NCBI GenBank assembly: GCA_017745175.1 | Contig: JAGHZY010000017.1 | Span: 20,576 to 84,575, forward strand | DNA length: 64,000 nt | Reading direction: 5' to 3' | DNA from: Sphingopyxis sp. | Lineage (GTDB): Bacteria > Pseudomonadota > Alphaproteobacteria > Sphingomonadales > Sphingomonadaceae | Shown here: in pieces, positions 24,896 through 33,744 of the stretch | Layout of the letters: each line of letters opens with the position of its first letter | Position numbering within the stretch: position 1 is the stretch's first letter | The notes under the pieces: generated by a model | Told to the model about the DNA's origin: nothing | Databases searched by the model: none | What the model saw: the letters and a program-made list of their open reading frames with translations, nothing else | Program-made: the position numbers and the translations under genes

Positions 24896-27800
24896 ATGTC
24901 CAAACGTCGTTATTTGTTGTCGAGTCTTGCGCTCGGCGCACTGGTTGCCATGTCGGCGCCGGCGCGGGCCGAAGCGCGTCAGGTCCAGCAGTTCGATATT
25001 CCGGCCCAGGATCTGGGCGGTGCGCTGCGCGCTTTCGCGCGTGCGTCGGGGGTGCAGGTGATTTTCGATGGCAAGGCGGTGCGCGGCAAGCGGAGCGAGG
25101 CGCTACGATATCGCTCGGGCGCCGAAGAGGCTCTTCGTGAACTGCTCCGCGGAACCGGACTGACCTATCGCCGCAACGGCAAGATCTTCATTGTAAGCCC
25201 GGCGCGCAAGGTCGCGCTGGCGCCGGCCGAAATGGCGAGCGCGGCGCCGGTCATGGTCGCTCCGGCGGCGTCGGGCCAAGAGATCAACGATGGCAGCGAA
25301 ATCATCGTTACGGCGCAAAAGAAGGAAGAGAAGATCATCGACGTTCCGATCGCGTTGACGGCGCTGTCGTCGGCAGCGCTTGACGACCGCAAGATCGAAG
25401 GCGGGGCTGAACTGCTGCGCGCAGTTCCGAACATGAATTTTTCCAAGGGCAACTTCAGCATGTACAACATCGCGATCCGCGGGATCGGGACAAAGGCGGT
25501 ATCCGCCTCGACCGACCCCGCGGTGGCGGTGAGCTTCAACAACACCCCGCTGATCCGCAACCGCCTGTTCGAATCCGAATTTTTCGACATGCAGCGGGTC
25601 GAGGTGCTGCGCGGACCGCAGGGAACGCTTTACGGCCGCAATGCGACGGGCGGCGTGGTCAATCTGATACCCGCATTGCCCGATCTTCAGGATTTCGGGC
25701 TCGATGCCAAGGTTGAGGTCGGCAATTACAAGACCATGCGCGCATCGGCGATGATCAACGTGCCGTTGGGCGACACGCTGGCGGTGCGCGTGGCCGGTGC
25801 GCTGACCAGCCGCGACGGATTCGACTATAACAGCTTTACCGACAGGCGCGTGAATGGCCGTGAGCTGTGGTCGACACGTGCCTCGATTGCGTGGGAGCCG
25901 GGCGACCGTTTCCGCGCCAATGCGATCTGGCAGCATTTCGACGAAGACGACAATCGCTCGCGTACCGGCAAGCAGCTCTGCGCGCGTGATCCGGGGCCGG
26001 CGACGGTCGGCGGCGTCCGGGTGCCCGACGGGACCCGGAATGAGGCAGCCGGCCGTCAGGAGCTCGATCTGCGGTCGCGGCTCAGCCAGGGTTGCCTGCC
26101 GGTCTCGCTCTATGACGATCGTTCCTATGGCGCGCCCAATGCCGGCGGTTACGCCGCCATCGTCGCCGGTTCCACCGACTATGTCAAAATGGGCTACCGC
26201 GGCAACGAGCTTTTGCGCGGACTGGTTCGCGGCGATCCGTTTGCGGGTGTCGAGCAATCGCGCAACCTGCGCGAAATCGCGACGGGCATCGATCCGGTGT
26301 TCCGCGCGAGGAATGATGTCTTCCAGCTCAACATGGAATTTGACCTGAGTGACGGGTTGAAGCTGGTATCGCAGACCGCCTATGCGCGTGATCGCTATTA
26401 TTCGTCGCAAGACTACAACCGTTTCGTCTCGGCGCCGGTCTTCGTCGATACGTCGGGATTGATGGATGGCCTGCCGGGAACTCCGGACATTGTCATTCCG
26501 CGGCCGGGGCGGCCGCCGCTTGTCATTCCCGGGCGCCCCAATCCCAGGCCGATCGACCAGTCGCACGCGGCGCCGGGCGGGATATATTGCGACCCGCAGC
26601 TCGGCTGCTCGAACCGGATGCTGTCGATGGATCTCAGCCGGTCGCGCAACCGCCAATGGTCGCAGGAGTTTCGCCTGCAATCAGCGTTCGACGGGCCGCT
26701 CAATTTTAGCCTCGGCGTCAACTATCTGAACTTCAAATCCCAGGATGACTATTTTGTATTCAACAACCTCTATTCATTCATAGCCTATAACCGGTACAAT
26801 CGGTCCATATCCTCGGCTCCCGGCAGCGAATTCCAATATAGTGATTGTCCGCCTGACGTGACGACCCGGGACTGCATCTATGTCGATCCCAATCCGGTCT
26901 CCTCGCTGGACGAAAAAGGACATAATTATTTCCGCAGCCGCAACAATGTCCAAACCAGATCCTGGGCAATCTTCGGCGAGACCTATTGGAACGTTACCGA
27001 CGAATTGAAGGTCACCGCGGGGCTGCGGTTCACCCGCGACGACAAGCGCGCGATCCTCTATCCGAGTCAGCTCCTTCTGGGCGGCGGCGCGAACGGAACC
27101 AGCGGCGGCAGCGTCAGCGGCGGATATTATGCCAATGATCCGCTCGAGCAGCGCTGGTCGAAGCCGACCGGGCGACTGGTGGTCGACTGGAAGCCCGACC
27201 TTGCGTTCACCGACGATACGCTGGTCTATGCATCGGCGTCGCATGGCTACAAAGGCGGCGGCGCCAATCCGGCGCGCCCCGCGATCGCCGACTATAATGT
27301 CCAGTTTGGGAACATTTCCCCGACCTTCAAGCCCGAATATGTCAACGCGTTCGAGATCGGGACGAAGAACAGCTTCGACGGCGGGCGGCTGACGCTCAAT
27401 GCCACCGGATTCTTCTATGATTATACCGGCTATCAGGTTTCGCAGATCGTCGACCGCATCGCACTCAACGAGAATTTCGATGCGACGAGCTGGGGGCTGG
27501 AGCTTGAGGCCGCATGGCGTCCGTCGCGTGCGTTCCGGGTCGATGCCAATCTCGGCTACCTGCAGACGCGATTGAAGAAGGGGGCAAGGTCGGTCGACGT
27601 GATGGACCGCACCCAGGGCAATTCTGACTGGGTGCTGCTTCGTCCCTTCCTGCAAGTTCCTTCGAATTGCATCGCGCCGCGCGCCTATGTCGAGCGGATC
27701 CTGCAAAACTCGGCGAACAGCAGCGCTACTGCGGGCGCTGCGCTCTACGGGCTGTGCGGCCAGTCCAGCGGGTTCGGCAATTTCGATCCGAGCACCCCGG

Positions 27801-28321
27801 CGGGCTTCTATGCGCAGCAATATGGATTCACATATGACCCCTTCGCTCCCTATGATCCGGCCAAGGTAGGCGCGATCATTCCCTTTGATCCGGCGAACCC
27901 GGACGCGTGGCGAGGCCAGGTCAGCGGCGCGCCCAACGGGGGGCGTGGTTTCGCTGCCGACCTTGCGGGCAACGAACTGCCCAATTCGCCGCGGATTACG
28001 GCGAACATCGGGGCACAATATACCTTCTTTCTCGGTGACTGGGACCTCACCGTGCGCGGCGACTATTATCGCCAGTCAAAGAGCTTCGCGCGCGTTTATA
28101 ACACCGCGTATGACCGGCTTAAGGCTTGGGACAATGTCAACGTCGCGGTGACGCTGGCGCGCCCCGATTCAGACCTGACCTTCCAGTTCTACGTCAAGAA
28201 TCTGTTCAACGACGCGCCGATCACCGACTTTTTCACCAACAGCGACGATTCCCTGCTCAGCACCAATGTCTTCACGCTCGATCCGCGCATCATCGGGTTC
28301 AGCGCCATGAAGCGGTTTTGA
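24896..28321 (+). CDS. TonB-dependent receptor with N-terminal STN signalling domain
   Basis: A 1141-residue outer-membrane transporter. The signal peptide ends near ARAEAR. The STN (secretin/TonB short N-terminal) domain covers about residues 30-103 (FDIPAQDLGGALRAFARASG...RNGKIFIVSPARK) and talks to FecR. The TonB box and plug start at EIIVTAQKKEEKIIDVPIAL, with RVEVLRGPQGTLYGRNATGG typical of the plug. The long beta-barrel ends in an aromatic residue (SAMKRF). Large extracellular insertions make it longer than most receptors. The substrate is unknown; iron chelates or a carbohydrate/plant compound are both possible. RBS GGGAGAGG precedes the ATG. Confidence 0.95.
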   Translation: MSKRRYLLSSLALGALVAMSAPARAEARQVQQFDIPAQDLGGALRAFARASGVQVIFDGKAVRGKRSEALRYRSGAEEALRELLRGTGLTYRRNGKIFIVSPARKVALAPAEMASAAPVMVAPAASGQEINDGSEIIVTAQKKEEKIIDVPIALTALSSAALDDRKIEGGAELLRAVPNMNFSKGNFSMYNIAIRGIGTKAVSASTDPAVAVSFNNTPLIRNRLFESEFFDMQRVEVLRGPQGTLYGRNATGGVVNLIPALPDLQDFGLDAKVEVGNYKTMRASAMINVPLGDTLAVRVAGALTSRDGFDYNSFTDRRVNGRELWSTRASIAWEPGDRFRANAIWQHFDEDDNRSRTGKQLCARDPGPATVGGVRVPDGTRNEAAGRQELDLRSRLSQGCLPVSLYDDRSYGAPNAGGYAAIVAGSTDYVKMGYRGNELLRGLVRGDPFAGVEQSRNLREIATGIDPVFRARNDVFQLNMEFDLSDGLKLVSQTAYARDRYYSSQDYNRFVSAPVFVDTSGLMDGLPGTPDIVIPRPGRPPLVIPGRPNPRPIDQSHAAPGGIYCDPQLGCSNRMLSMDLSRSRNRQWSQEFRLQSAFDGPLNFSLGVNYLNFKSQDDYFVFNNLYSFIAYNRYNRSISSAPGSEFQYSDCPPDVTTRDCIYVDPNPVSSLDEKGHNYFRSRNNVQTRSWAIFGETYWNVTDELKVTAGLRFTRDDKRAILYPSQLLLGGGANGTSGGSVSGGYYANDPLEQRWSKPTGRLVVDWKPDLAFTDDTLVYASASHGYKGGGANPARPAIADYNVQFGNISPTFKPEYVNAFEIGTKNSFDGGRLTLNATGFFYDYTGYQVSQIVDRIALNENFDATSWGLELEAAWRPSRAFRVDANLGYLQTRLKKGARSVDVMDRTQGNSDWVLLRPFLQVPSNCIAPRAYVERILQNSANSSATAGAALYGLCGQSSGFGNFDPSTPAGFYAQQYGFTYDPFAPYDPAKVGAIIPFDPANPDAWRGQVSGAPNGGRGFAADLAGNELPNSPRITANIGAQYTFFLGDWDLTVRGDYYRQSKSFARVYNTAYDRLKAWDNVNVAVTLARPDSDLTFQFYVKNLFNDAPITDFFTNSDDSLLSTNVFTLDPRIIGFSAMKRF

Positions 28322-28668
28322 TATTGGTATCTCATTTAAAGTAATCATGAAATATATTATGAAAACTTGTGAGATTTGATAAATTACCATTATATCTTTC
28401 TGATTTCTTGATGGCGATTATTAAAATTAAATGCGTGAATTTTCTATTATATTATATTTGTTTTGATAATAGAAATAATGAAAATGTAATAAGCAAACAT
28501 GCTTATTCAATTGATATGACTTACCTGAATTTTGATAAGTAAGTATATGGTATATATTCCATAAATATAACAACGTATATTGACTCGTTAATCTACAGTA
28601 CTAATATGATTATGCATCGATTCGTTTGATGCTGAATAATAATTCTAATAGTAAACAGGAGAGATGAT
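28322..28668. other. AT-rich intergenic gap
   Basis: About 347 bases, far richer in A+T than the flanking genes, with no ORF of note. It lies between the receptor and the PraB-like gene. It is full of TATA-like and ATTAT runs, so promoter elements cannot be singled out. The last bases carry the ribosome-binding site AGGAGAG of the next gene. Strong, H-NS/MucR-like silenced promoters or a recombination seam often look like this. Confidence 0.7.
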
Positions 28669-29208
28669 ATGAGGAATATTGTTGCTCTTTGCGCAGCTGC
28701 GCTTGCTCTGGCGAGCCCAGGTGTTGCCCAGGCCCAAGGGGCCACTTTTTCTCCGGCTCCGGGGTCCTATGTCTTCACGGGTTCGGTTGAAGTGAAGAAG
28801 AACCTGCCCGTCTGGACCACATGCGATCTGACGTTGACAATCAACGTGGCGGCGGGCGGTACGGCCACTTCCACGGCTTCCCTTGCCGGGGCTTTCCCGT
28901 GCACGGGAATCACCTTTACGGGCGGCCCCTTTTTGACCGACGGACTGTCACCTCCGACGATCTCGCTGGTGGAGATCGCTGACGTGACCATCAACATTCC
29001 GCCGGTGCCGCCGTTCGCCGCCGACTCTTGCTTCGGCACTCTCTACGCCGTTTGGGGTGGAAACGGTCCGCCGAATCCGCGTACGATCGAGTTCCAGGAT
29101 CCCCTGTCGGACACGCCCGATGCCGGCTCGCCGGGATCGCAGCCCAACTGCAAGATCAAGGGAACGGTTTCGCAGGCTTCCGGCGCTACACAGCTTAACA
29201 TCAACTGA
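28669..29208 (+). CDS. Secreted PraB-like protein
   Basis: A 179-residue protein with a clean signal peptide (MRNIVALCAAALALASPGVAQAQG is the N-terminus, cut here as MRNIVALCAAALALASPG). The mature domain is Gly/Thr/Pro-rich and beta-rich, with four spaced Cys (TTCDL, FPCTG, DSCFG, PNCKI) that could form two disulfides. The order 'S-Y-V-F-T-G-S-V...C-D-L-T-L...' and the C-terminal C-x-I-x-G-T resemble PraB, the Pseudomonas extracellular protein linked to growth on and adhesion to hydrophobic alkanes. The resemblance is from memory and moderate. Its own RBS, the AT-rich upstream region and a strong terminator mark it as an independent transcript. Confidence 0.8.
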   Translation: MRNIVALCAAALALASPGVAQAQGATFSPAPGSYVFTGSVEVKKNLPVWTTCDLTLTINVAAGGTATSTASLAGAFPCTGITFTGGPFLTDGLSPPTISLVEIADVTINIPPVPPFAADSCFGTLYAVWGGNGPPNPRTIEFQDPLSDTPDAGSPGSQPNCKIKGTVSQASGATQLNIN

Positions 29209-29256
29209 CGGTCACTCCCGGAAGCCGCCATCGAGTCCGGATGGCGGGCCCAACCT

Positions 29257-29287
29257 GGCGGGCGCCCGTAAGGGGCGCCTGCCTTTT
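29257..29287 (+). terminator. Rho-independent terminator of the PraB-like gene
   Basis: GGCGGGCGCCC (29257-29267) pairs with GGGCGCCTGCC (29273-29283; one G-U-type mismatch) around a short loop, followed by TTTT. It is 49 bases past the PraB-like stop, so the next receptor should have its own promoter. Confidence 0.8.
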
Positions 29288-29368
29288 GCGTCAGACAGGA
29301 TGTTTCGGGATTGTTCTTTGCGTCGTGATGGCAGTTCTGCGCGACAGGGATGCGCGCGTAGCGGGCGA

Positions 29369-31939
29369 GTGACCGACGCGCCCTGCTCCTGCGGCCTTTT
29401 CATTATGCTGGCGTTCTGGGCCGTAGCGGTCTTCCTGTATGCCACGGGTGTCGATCGGGCGGACGCACAAACGGTTTTGTACAGCGCCGGAACGGACTTG
29501 GCGGCTGAAACCGGGCGGCCGGCTGCGCCCGGGATGGTTGCGACCGACCCCGAGATCGTTGTCACCGCCGAACGCCGGGGCGAGGCGAAGGTCGCGGCCG
29601 AAACCGAGTTCGACGAGGAAGCGATCGCGGCCCGCGGCGCCGACAGCATTCAGGATCTGCTGACGCGCCTTGCGCCCTTCATCGACGGCAATGGCGAGGA
29701 ACCGGTCATCCTGATCAACGGCAAGCCTTCGGGCTTTGATCGCTCGATCCTTTCCTACCCGGCCGAAGCACTCGACCGGCTCGCCGTGCTGAAGCCCGAA
29801 GCCGCGGTGCGATATGGCGAGGCACCGGGAAAACGCGTCGTCAATCTGGTGCTCAAGAAGAATTTCGCGATGCTGAATGCCGACGCCACCGGCAATTTCG
29901 CCACGGCGGGCGGCCAATATGGCGGCTCGTTGTCCGTCCGGCGAACCGCTATCGGTGGCGACACGCGCTGGAACGCGCAGGCGCGCATCGGTGTGGACAG
30001 TGCCTTTTACAAGAGCGCTCGCAACATACCGCGGCGCGACGGAATATTCGACAGTACCGGTTTCGTCTCCGCACCCGGCGGAGGAGAGATCGATCCGGCG
30101 CTCAGTCTGGCAGCAGGGCAGAGGGTGGACGTCGCCGCCATCCCGCCGGGCGCGCTGATCGGAATGCCCCGCCTGGACGATTTCGCGGCGGCGGCCGGCG
30201 CACTCCATCCCGTCGATCCCGACCGCTTCGAAACATTGCAATCGTCACGGCGTACCGCCGCGCTCGGCCTCGGTGCCACGCGCCCGCTGGGCGATTTTTC
30301 GGCCTCGCTGAACCTCAACGCAAGCAGGAGCAGCAGCGACGGGTTGCGCGGCTTGCCGATGGCATCGGTCATCATCCCGGCGGGGCACCCCTGGTCGCCC
30401 TTCACGACCGATGTTGCGCTGACGCGGCCCTTTTCGGGCGAGCGCGCTCTTCGAACCGACAATGGCTTCACTTCACTGGGCGCATCGCTGACGCTGAATG
30501 GCAGTATCGGCGGCTGGCAGACCAGCTTGGCCGTAAGCTATTTGCGCAACCGGGCCGACAATTATCTCGAAAGCGGCGTCGACGTCGCGCACGTCCAGCA
30601 ATTGATCGACGCGTTCGATCCCGCCTTCAACCCCTATGGCGTGTGGAGCGACGGACTGATGATCGCCACCCGCAACCGAACGAAAGGTCAGAATATCACC
30701 GCCCGGTTCAACGTGCGAAAGACGATTCTCGACCTTCCCGCCGGACCGCTCACCTGGAATCTCACCGCCAATACGGGGCGCAACGATACGCGAAGCCGGC
30801 AAACCGACGCATCGGGGCTCCTGATCGCTTCGAACAAGGCAGTACGCAGCCAGTCGAGCGGACAGATGTCGGTCAGCGTGCCGGTTTCGCGCGCCAGCGA
30901 GGCTGGGCCGGGCTGGCCGGGCGACCTGACCATCGACCTGTCCGCCAACGCGCAAACGATGACGGGAAGCCGTCTGCAAAAGGGCTTCGGTGGCAGTGTC
31001 AGCTGGTCACCATGGCCGATCATCCAGCTACGCGCGGCGATCGACCATTCGGATAATGCGCCGTCGTTCGACCAGCTCGATGCGCCGATCGTCACCACGA
31101 TCAATCGTATCTTCGATTATGCGCGGCAGGAGATCGCCGAGCCCGTCTGGATTACCGGCGGCAATCCCGATCTGAAGCGCGGTCGCCGGCAAAGGCTGAC
31201 CCTCGCCGCGACGGTGCGACCGCTGGGTAACGAGATTTTGACGCTGAATCTCGGCTATCGCCAGTCGGTCGCGAAAGGGGGACTCGCGGCTTTTCCCGAA
31301 CTGACCCCGATGATCGAGGCGGCGTTTCCGGAGCGTGTGACGCGCGATGCCGAAGGGCGGCTCGTCGCGGTCGATGCGCGGGCGATCAATGTCGCGCGCG
31401 ATACCAGTGCCGACCTGTCGGCCGGCGCAGCTCTCCGGTTGGCGATCGGAGGCGGCGAGGGATGGGGCGGCACGACCGGCGATCCGCTTCAGTTCGATCT
31501 TGTGCTCGACCACAGCCTGCGGCTGAAAAACGAACTGCTGACCCGGCCGGGTGTTCCGGTAATCGACCAGCTTCGCGCCGGCGGACAATCGCGCCATAGC
31601 CTGTCGTTCCAGGCCTCGCTGGGTCGACGAAGTTTCGGGGCCAATCTGGACGGCAGCTGGAGCAGCGCGGGGCGCTTGCGGGGCGCGGGCGAAATCTTCA
31701 CCGTCAAGCCGCCGCTCCGGCTCAACCTTTCGGCTTTCATCGAACCCGGACGCCTGTTCGGGGTTCCGGGCAGGAAGGGCTTGTTGAAAAACCTCAGACT
31801 GTCGGTCGATATCGACGATCTTCTGAACGGCTATCGCCGTGTGAGGCGCGAAGACGGGACGGTGCCCGCGGGATACAGCCGCAATGAAATCGACCCGCTC
31901 GGGCGTGCGGTCCGGCTGACGCTGCGCAAGAAATTCTGA
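29369..31939 (+). CDS. TonB-dependent receptor (second of the block)
   Basis: An 856-residue outer-membrane receptor. The start is uncertain: I prefer GTG 29369 because codons before it (TTT, TGT, TCT, CGA, GGA) look non-coding for this genome; ATG 29300 and ATG 29405 are alternatives. A hydrophobic signal (IMLAFWAVAVFLYATG) leads to ADAQT. The plug follows the TonB-box-like EIVVTAERRGEAKVAAET and contains GADSIQDLLTRLAPFIDGNG and VILINGKPSGF. The barrel ends RAVRLTLRKKF with a terminal Phe. No STN domain, so it is a plain transporter. The substrate is not evident; co-location with the PraB-like protein hints at a hydrophobic or plant-derived compound. Confidence 0.88.
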   Translation: MTDAPCSCGLFIMLAFWAVAVFLYATGVDRADAQTVLYSAGTDLAAETGRPAAPGMVATDPEIVVTAERRGEAKVAAETEFDEEAIAARGADSIQDLLTRLAPFIDGNGEEPVILINGKPSGFDRSILSYPAEALDRLAVLKPEAAVRYGEAPGKRVVNLVLKKNFAMLNADATGNFATAGGQYGGSLSVRRTAIGGDTRWNAQARIGVDSAFYKSARNIPRRDGIFDSTGFVSAPGGGEIDPALSLAAGQRVDVAAIPPGALIGMPRLDDFAAAAGALHPVDPDRFETLQSSRRTAALGLGATRPLGDFSASLNLNASRSSSDGLRGLPMASVIIPAGHPWSPFTTDVALTRPFSGERALRTDNGFTSLGASLTLNGSIGGWQTSLAVSYLRNRADNYLESGVDVAHVQQLIDAFDPAFNPYGVWSDGLMIATRNRTKGQNITARFNVRKTILDLPAGPLTWNLTANTGRNDTRSRQTDASGLLIASNKAVRSQSSGQMSVSVPVSRASEAGPGWPGDLTIDLSANAQTMTGSRLQKGFGGSVSWSPWPIIQLRAAIDHSDNAPSFDQLDAPIVTTINRIFDYARQEIAEPVWITGGNPDLKRGRRQRLTLAATVRPLGNEILTLNLGYRQSVAKGGLAAFPELTPMIEAAFPERVTRDAEGRLVAVDARAINVARDTSADLSAGAALRLAIGGGEGWGGTTGDPLQFDLVLDHSLRLKNELLTRPGVPVIDQLRAGGQSRHSLSFQASLGRRSFGANLDGSWSSAGRLRGAGEIFTVKPPLRLNLSAFIEPGRLFGVPGRKGLLKNLRLSVDIDDLLNGYRRVRREDGTVPAGYSRNEIDPLGRAVRLTLRKKF

Positions 31940-32120
31940 TACTGCGCCCTTGTTTCCGGACGGCAAGGCGCTCGCGCCGGGACCGCTGTCCTTCGCTGTT
32001 CCGGCAAGCGCGACCCTCGCGGCATTGTCGCAGGCGGTGAAGGCAGTCCAAGGCGGCCGACATGTCTGTCATATCGGAGTTTCTGCCGATTTTCGATAAA
32101 ATCACTGTTTACTGTATTTA

Positions 32121-32196
32121 TGGTGCCGGCTGTCAGACTCGAACTGACGACCTACCGCTTACAAGGCGGTTGCTCTACCAACTGAGCTAAGCCGGC
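32121..32196 (-). tRNA. tRNA-Thr(UGU)
   Basis: A 76-base cloverleaf on the minus strand: acceptor GCCGGCT pairs with AGCCGGC, followed by encoded ACCA (CCA at 32123-32121). The D-arm is TAGCTCAGTTGGTAGAGCA and the anticodon stem-loop ACCGC-CTTGTAA-GCGGT has anticodon TGT. The T-arm contains the GTTCGAA loop. It sits just downstream (on the minus strand) of the DUF429-like gene. Its 3' end faces the FecIR/TonB block, a typical side for an integrated element, but no integrase was seen. Confidence 0.97.
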
Positions 32197-32213
32197 GCTG
32201 GCTGCCCTTTGCT

Positions 32214-33083
32214 TCAAATGATGCCAAAGGTCCAGCCTTCGGTTTTTGCGAGGGTGTCGGTGAGCGGGGCGGGGCTCCACGGCGCGGTGTCCGATGCGAT
32301 GGTACGGAGCCATGCGGCGGTCAGCAGCGCGTCGCTGGCATGATCGCTGACCGGTCCCGACAGCTGCGCGGGTGGTGAACCCAGGGTCGCCAGCGCCGCG
32401 TCGAGCGCTGCGCCGTCGCGGATCTTGCTGCGTCCGGGCGGCACGCCCGCCGCGCGCGCCGCGAGGCTGGTATAGATTTCGACAAGCACCGGTCCCGATG
32501 CGGGCAGGGGCGCGAGCGGCCATAGCGGCATCCGGCGATGCATGCGGTACAGCAACCGCATGCCCGACAGGCTCGCCTTGCCGACCTGCGCCGCGCCGAC
32601 GAGGTTGAAATTGCTGACGCTTGCCGCCTGCCGCGTCGCCCGCTGATATTGCTCGACGATCCGCAGCCTTCCGGAGCCGGCTTCGAACAGGTCGCCGACC
32701 GCGCCGCGCTGCCGGAAATGCCGCCGCGCTTCGGCATGGGCGAGGAAGCCCGCCGCTTCATAATGCGGGTCATCCCCGGCCAGTCGTTCGACGAGCGACC
32801 ACAGGGCGGGCATGTCGGGCGGGCTGTCGCCCCACTCCGGAAAATAGGTGCCGTGATCGGCAAAGGCGAAGGCGGCCGAAAAATCGAAGCCGATCAGCAT
32901 GTCCTCACGCGTGGCCGCGATATCCTCGAGCCAAGCCAGTATTTCGGCGCGCGACCAGACATGCCTTGGCCGCACCAGCGCCGGCGCCGCGCTGCCGCTT
33001 GCGACGGCCAGCGCGATTCCGCGCTGCCGTTCGCCGCGGGCGCCCGACCAGTCGATGGCGGCAAAATGGGTGAAGCGACGCAT
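32214..33083 (-). CDS. DUF429-like RNase H-fold protein
   Basis: A 289-residue protein with the pattern of predicted RNase H-like nucleases (DUF429): an N-terminal FAAIDWSGARGE strand carrying an Asp, a second acidic strand MLIGFDFSAAFAFAD and a C-terminal SDHASDALLTAAWL with paired Asp residues. These acidic positions match the metal-binding residues expected of an RNase H fold. The substrate and biological role are unknown. The start MRRFTHF is the first Met and the next gene is divergent. Confidence 0.75.
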   Translation of the reverse strand: MRRFTHFAAIDWSGARGERQRGIALAVASGSAAPALVRPRHVWSRAEILAWLEDIAATREDMLIGFDFSAAFAFADHGTYFPEWGDSPPDMPALWSLVERLAGDDPHYEAAGFLAHAEARRHFRQRGAVGDLFEAGSGRLRIVEQYQRATRQAASVSNFNLVGAAQVGKASLSGMRLLYRMHRRMPLWPLAPLPASGPVLVEIYTSLAARAAGVPPGRSKIRDGAALDAALATLGSPPAQLSGPVSDHASDALLTAAWLRTIASDTAPWSPAPLTDTLAKTEGWTFGII

Positions 33084-33137
33084 CGCCGCGCCTTAGCGCA
33101 TTCATGTCATCTTGCACAAAGCCCCGCTCCGCCCCAC

Positions 33138-33719
33138 ATGCGATCCATGCTGATCGAAACCGAATCAACGCCCAATCCCGCGACGCTCAAATTCCTGCCC
33201 GGCCGGGCGGTGATGGAGGCGGGCACGCGCGACTTTGCGAGCCCCGAAGAGGCCGAGGCATCGCCGCTCGCGAGCGCGCTTTTCTCGCTCGGTGATGTGA
33301 CGGGCGTCTTCTTCGGCCGCGATTTCGTGTCGGTGACGATCGCGCCCGGCGCCGAATGGGCCGATGTGAAGCCCGACGTGCTCGGCATCGTGATGGATCA
33401 TTTCCTTGCCGACGTGCCGCTGTTCAACGCCGCGAGCGCGGGTTTTTCGGTTCCGGCCGAGGATGCGGGCTTCGTCGACGATCCCGCCGATGCCGACATC
33501 ATCGACCAGATCAAGGAGCTGATCGAGACGCGCGTGCGTCCGGCGGTGGCCAACGATGGCGGCGACATCATCTATCGCGGTTTCGACAAGGGCAATGTCT
33601 ATCTGAAGATGCAGGGCGCCTGTGCGGGCTGTCCCTCCTCGACCGCGACGCTGAAGAATGGCATCGAGTCCCTCTTGAAACATTATGTTCCCGAGGTAAC
33701 GGCAGTTCACGCCGTCTGA
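33138..33719 (+). CDS. NifU-type Fe-S cluster scaffold protein
   Basis: A 193-residue protein. The N-terminal Nfu domain begins MLIETESTPNPATLKFLPGR and includes GVFFGRDFVSVT. The C-terminal NifU domain has RVRPAVANDGGDIIYRGF and the cluster-binding CAGCPSS (Cys162 and Cys165). It delivers Fe-S clusters to apo-proteins in the cytoplasm; MiaB, encoded nearby, is a plausible client. Two in-frame ATGs lie at 33138 and 33147; the second gives the standard family N-terminus, so the true product may be three residues shorter. Confidence 0.95.
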   Translation: MRSMLIETESTPNPATLKFLPGRAVMEAGTRDFASPEEAEASPLASALFSLGDVTGVFFGRDFVSVTIAPGAEWADVKPDVLGIVMDHFLADVPLFNAASAGFSVPAEDAGFVDDPADADIIDQIKELIETRVRPAVANDGGDIIYRGFDKGNVYLKMQGACAGCPSSTATLKNGIESLLKHYVPEVTAVHAV

Positions 33720-33744
33720 CCATTTTTCTCCGAGGAGTTAGCCC

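Noticed and set aside
32121..32196. tRNA gene as proof of a genomic island
   Set aside because: No integrase, attachment repeat or mobility gene is visible in the window, so it is only a hypothesis in the findings.
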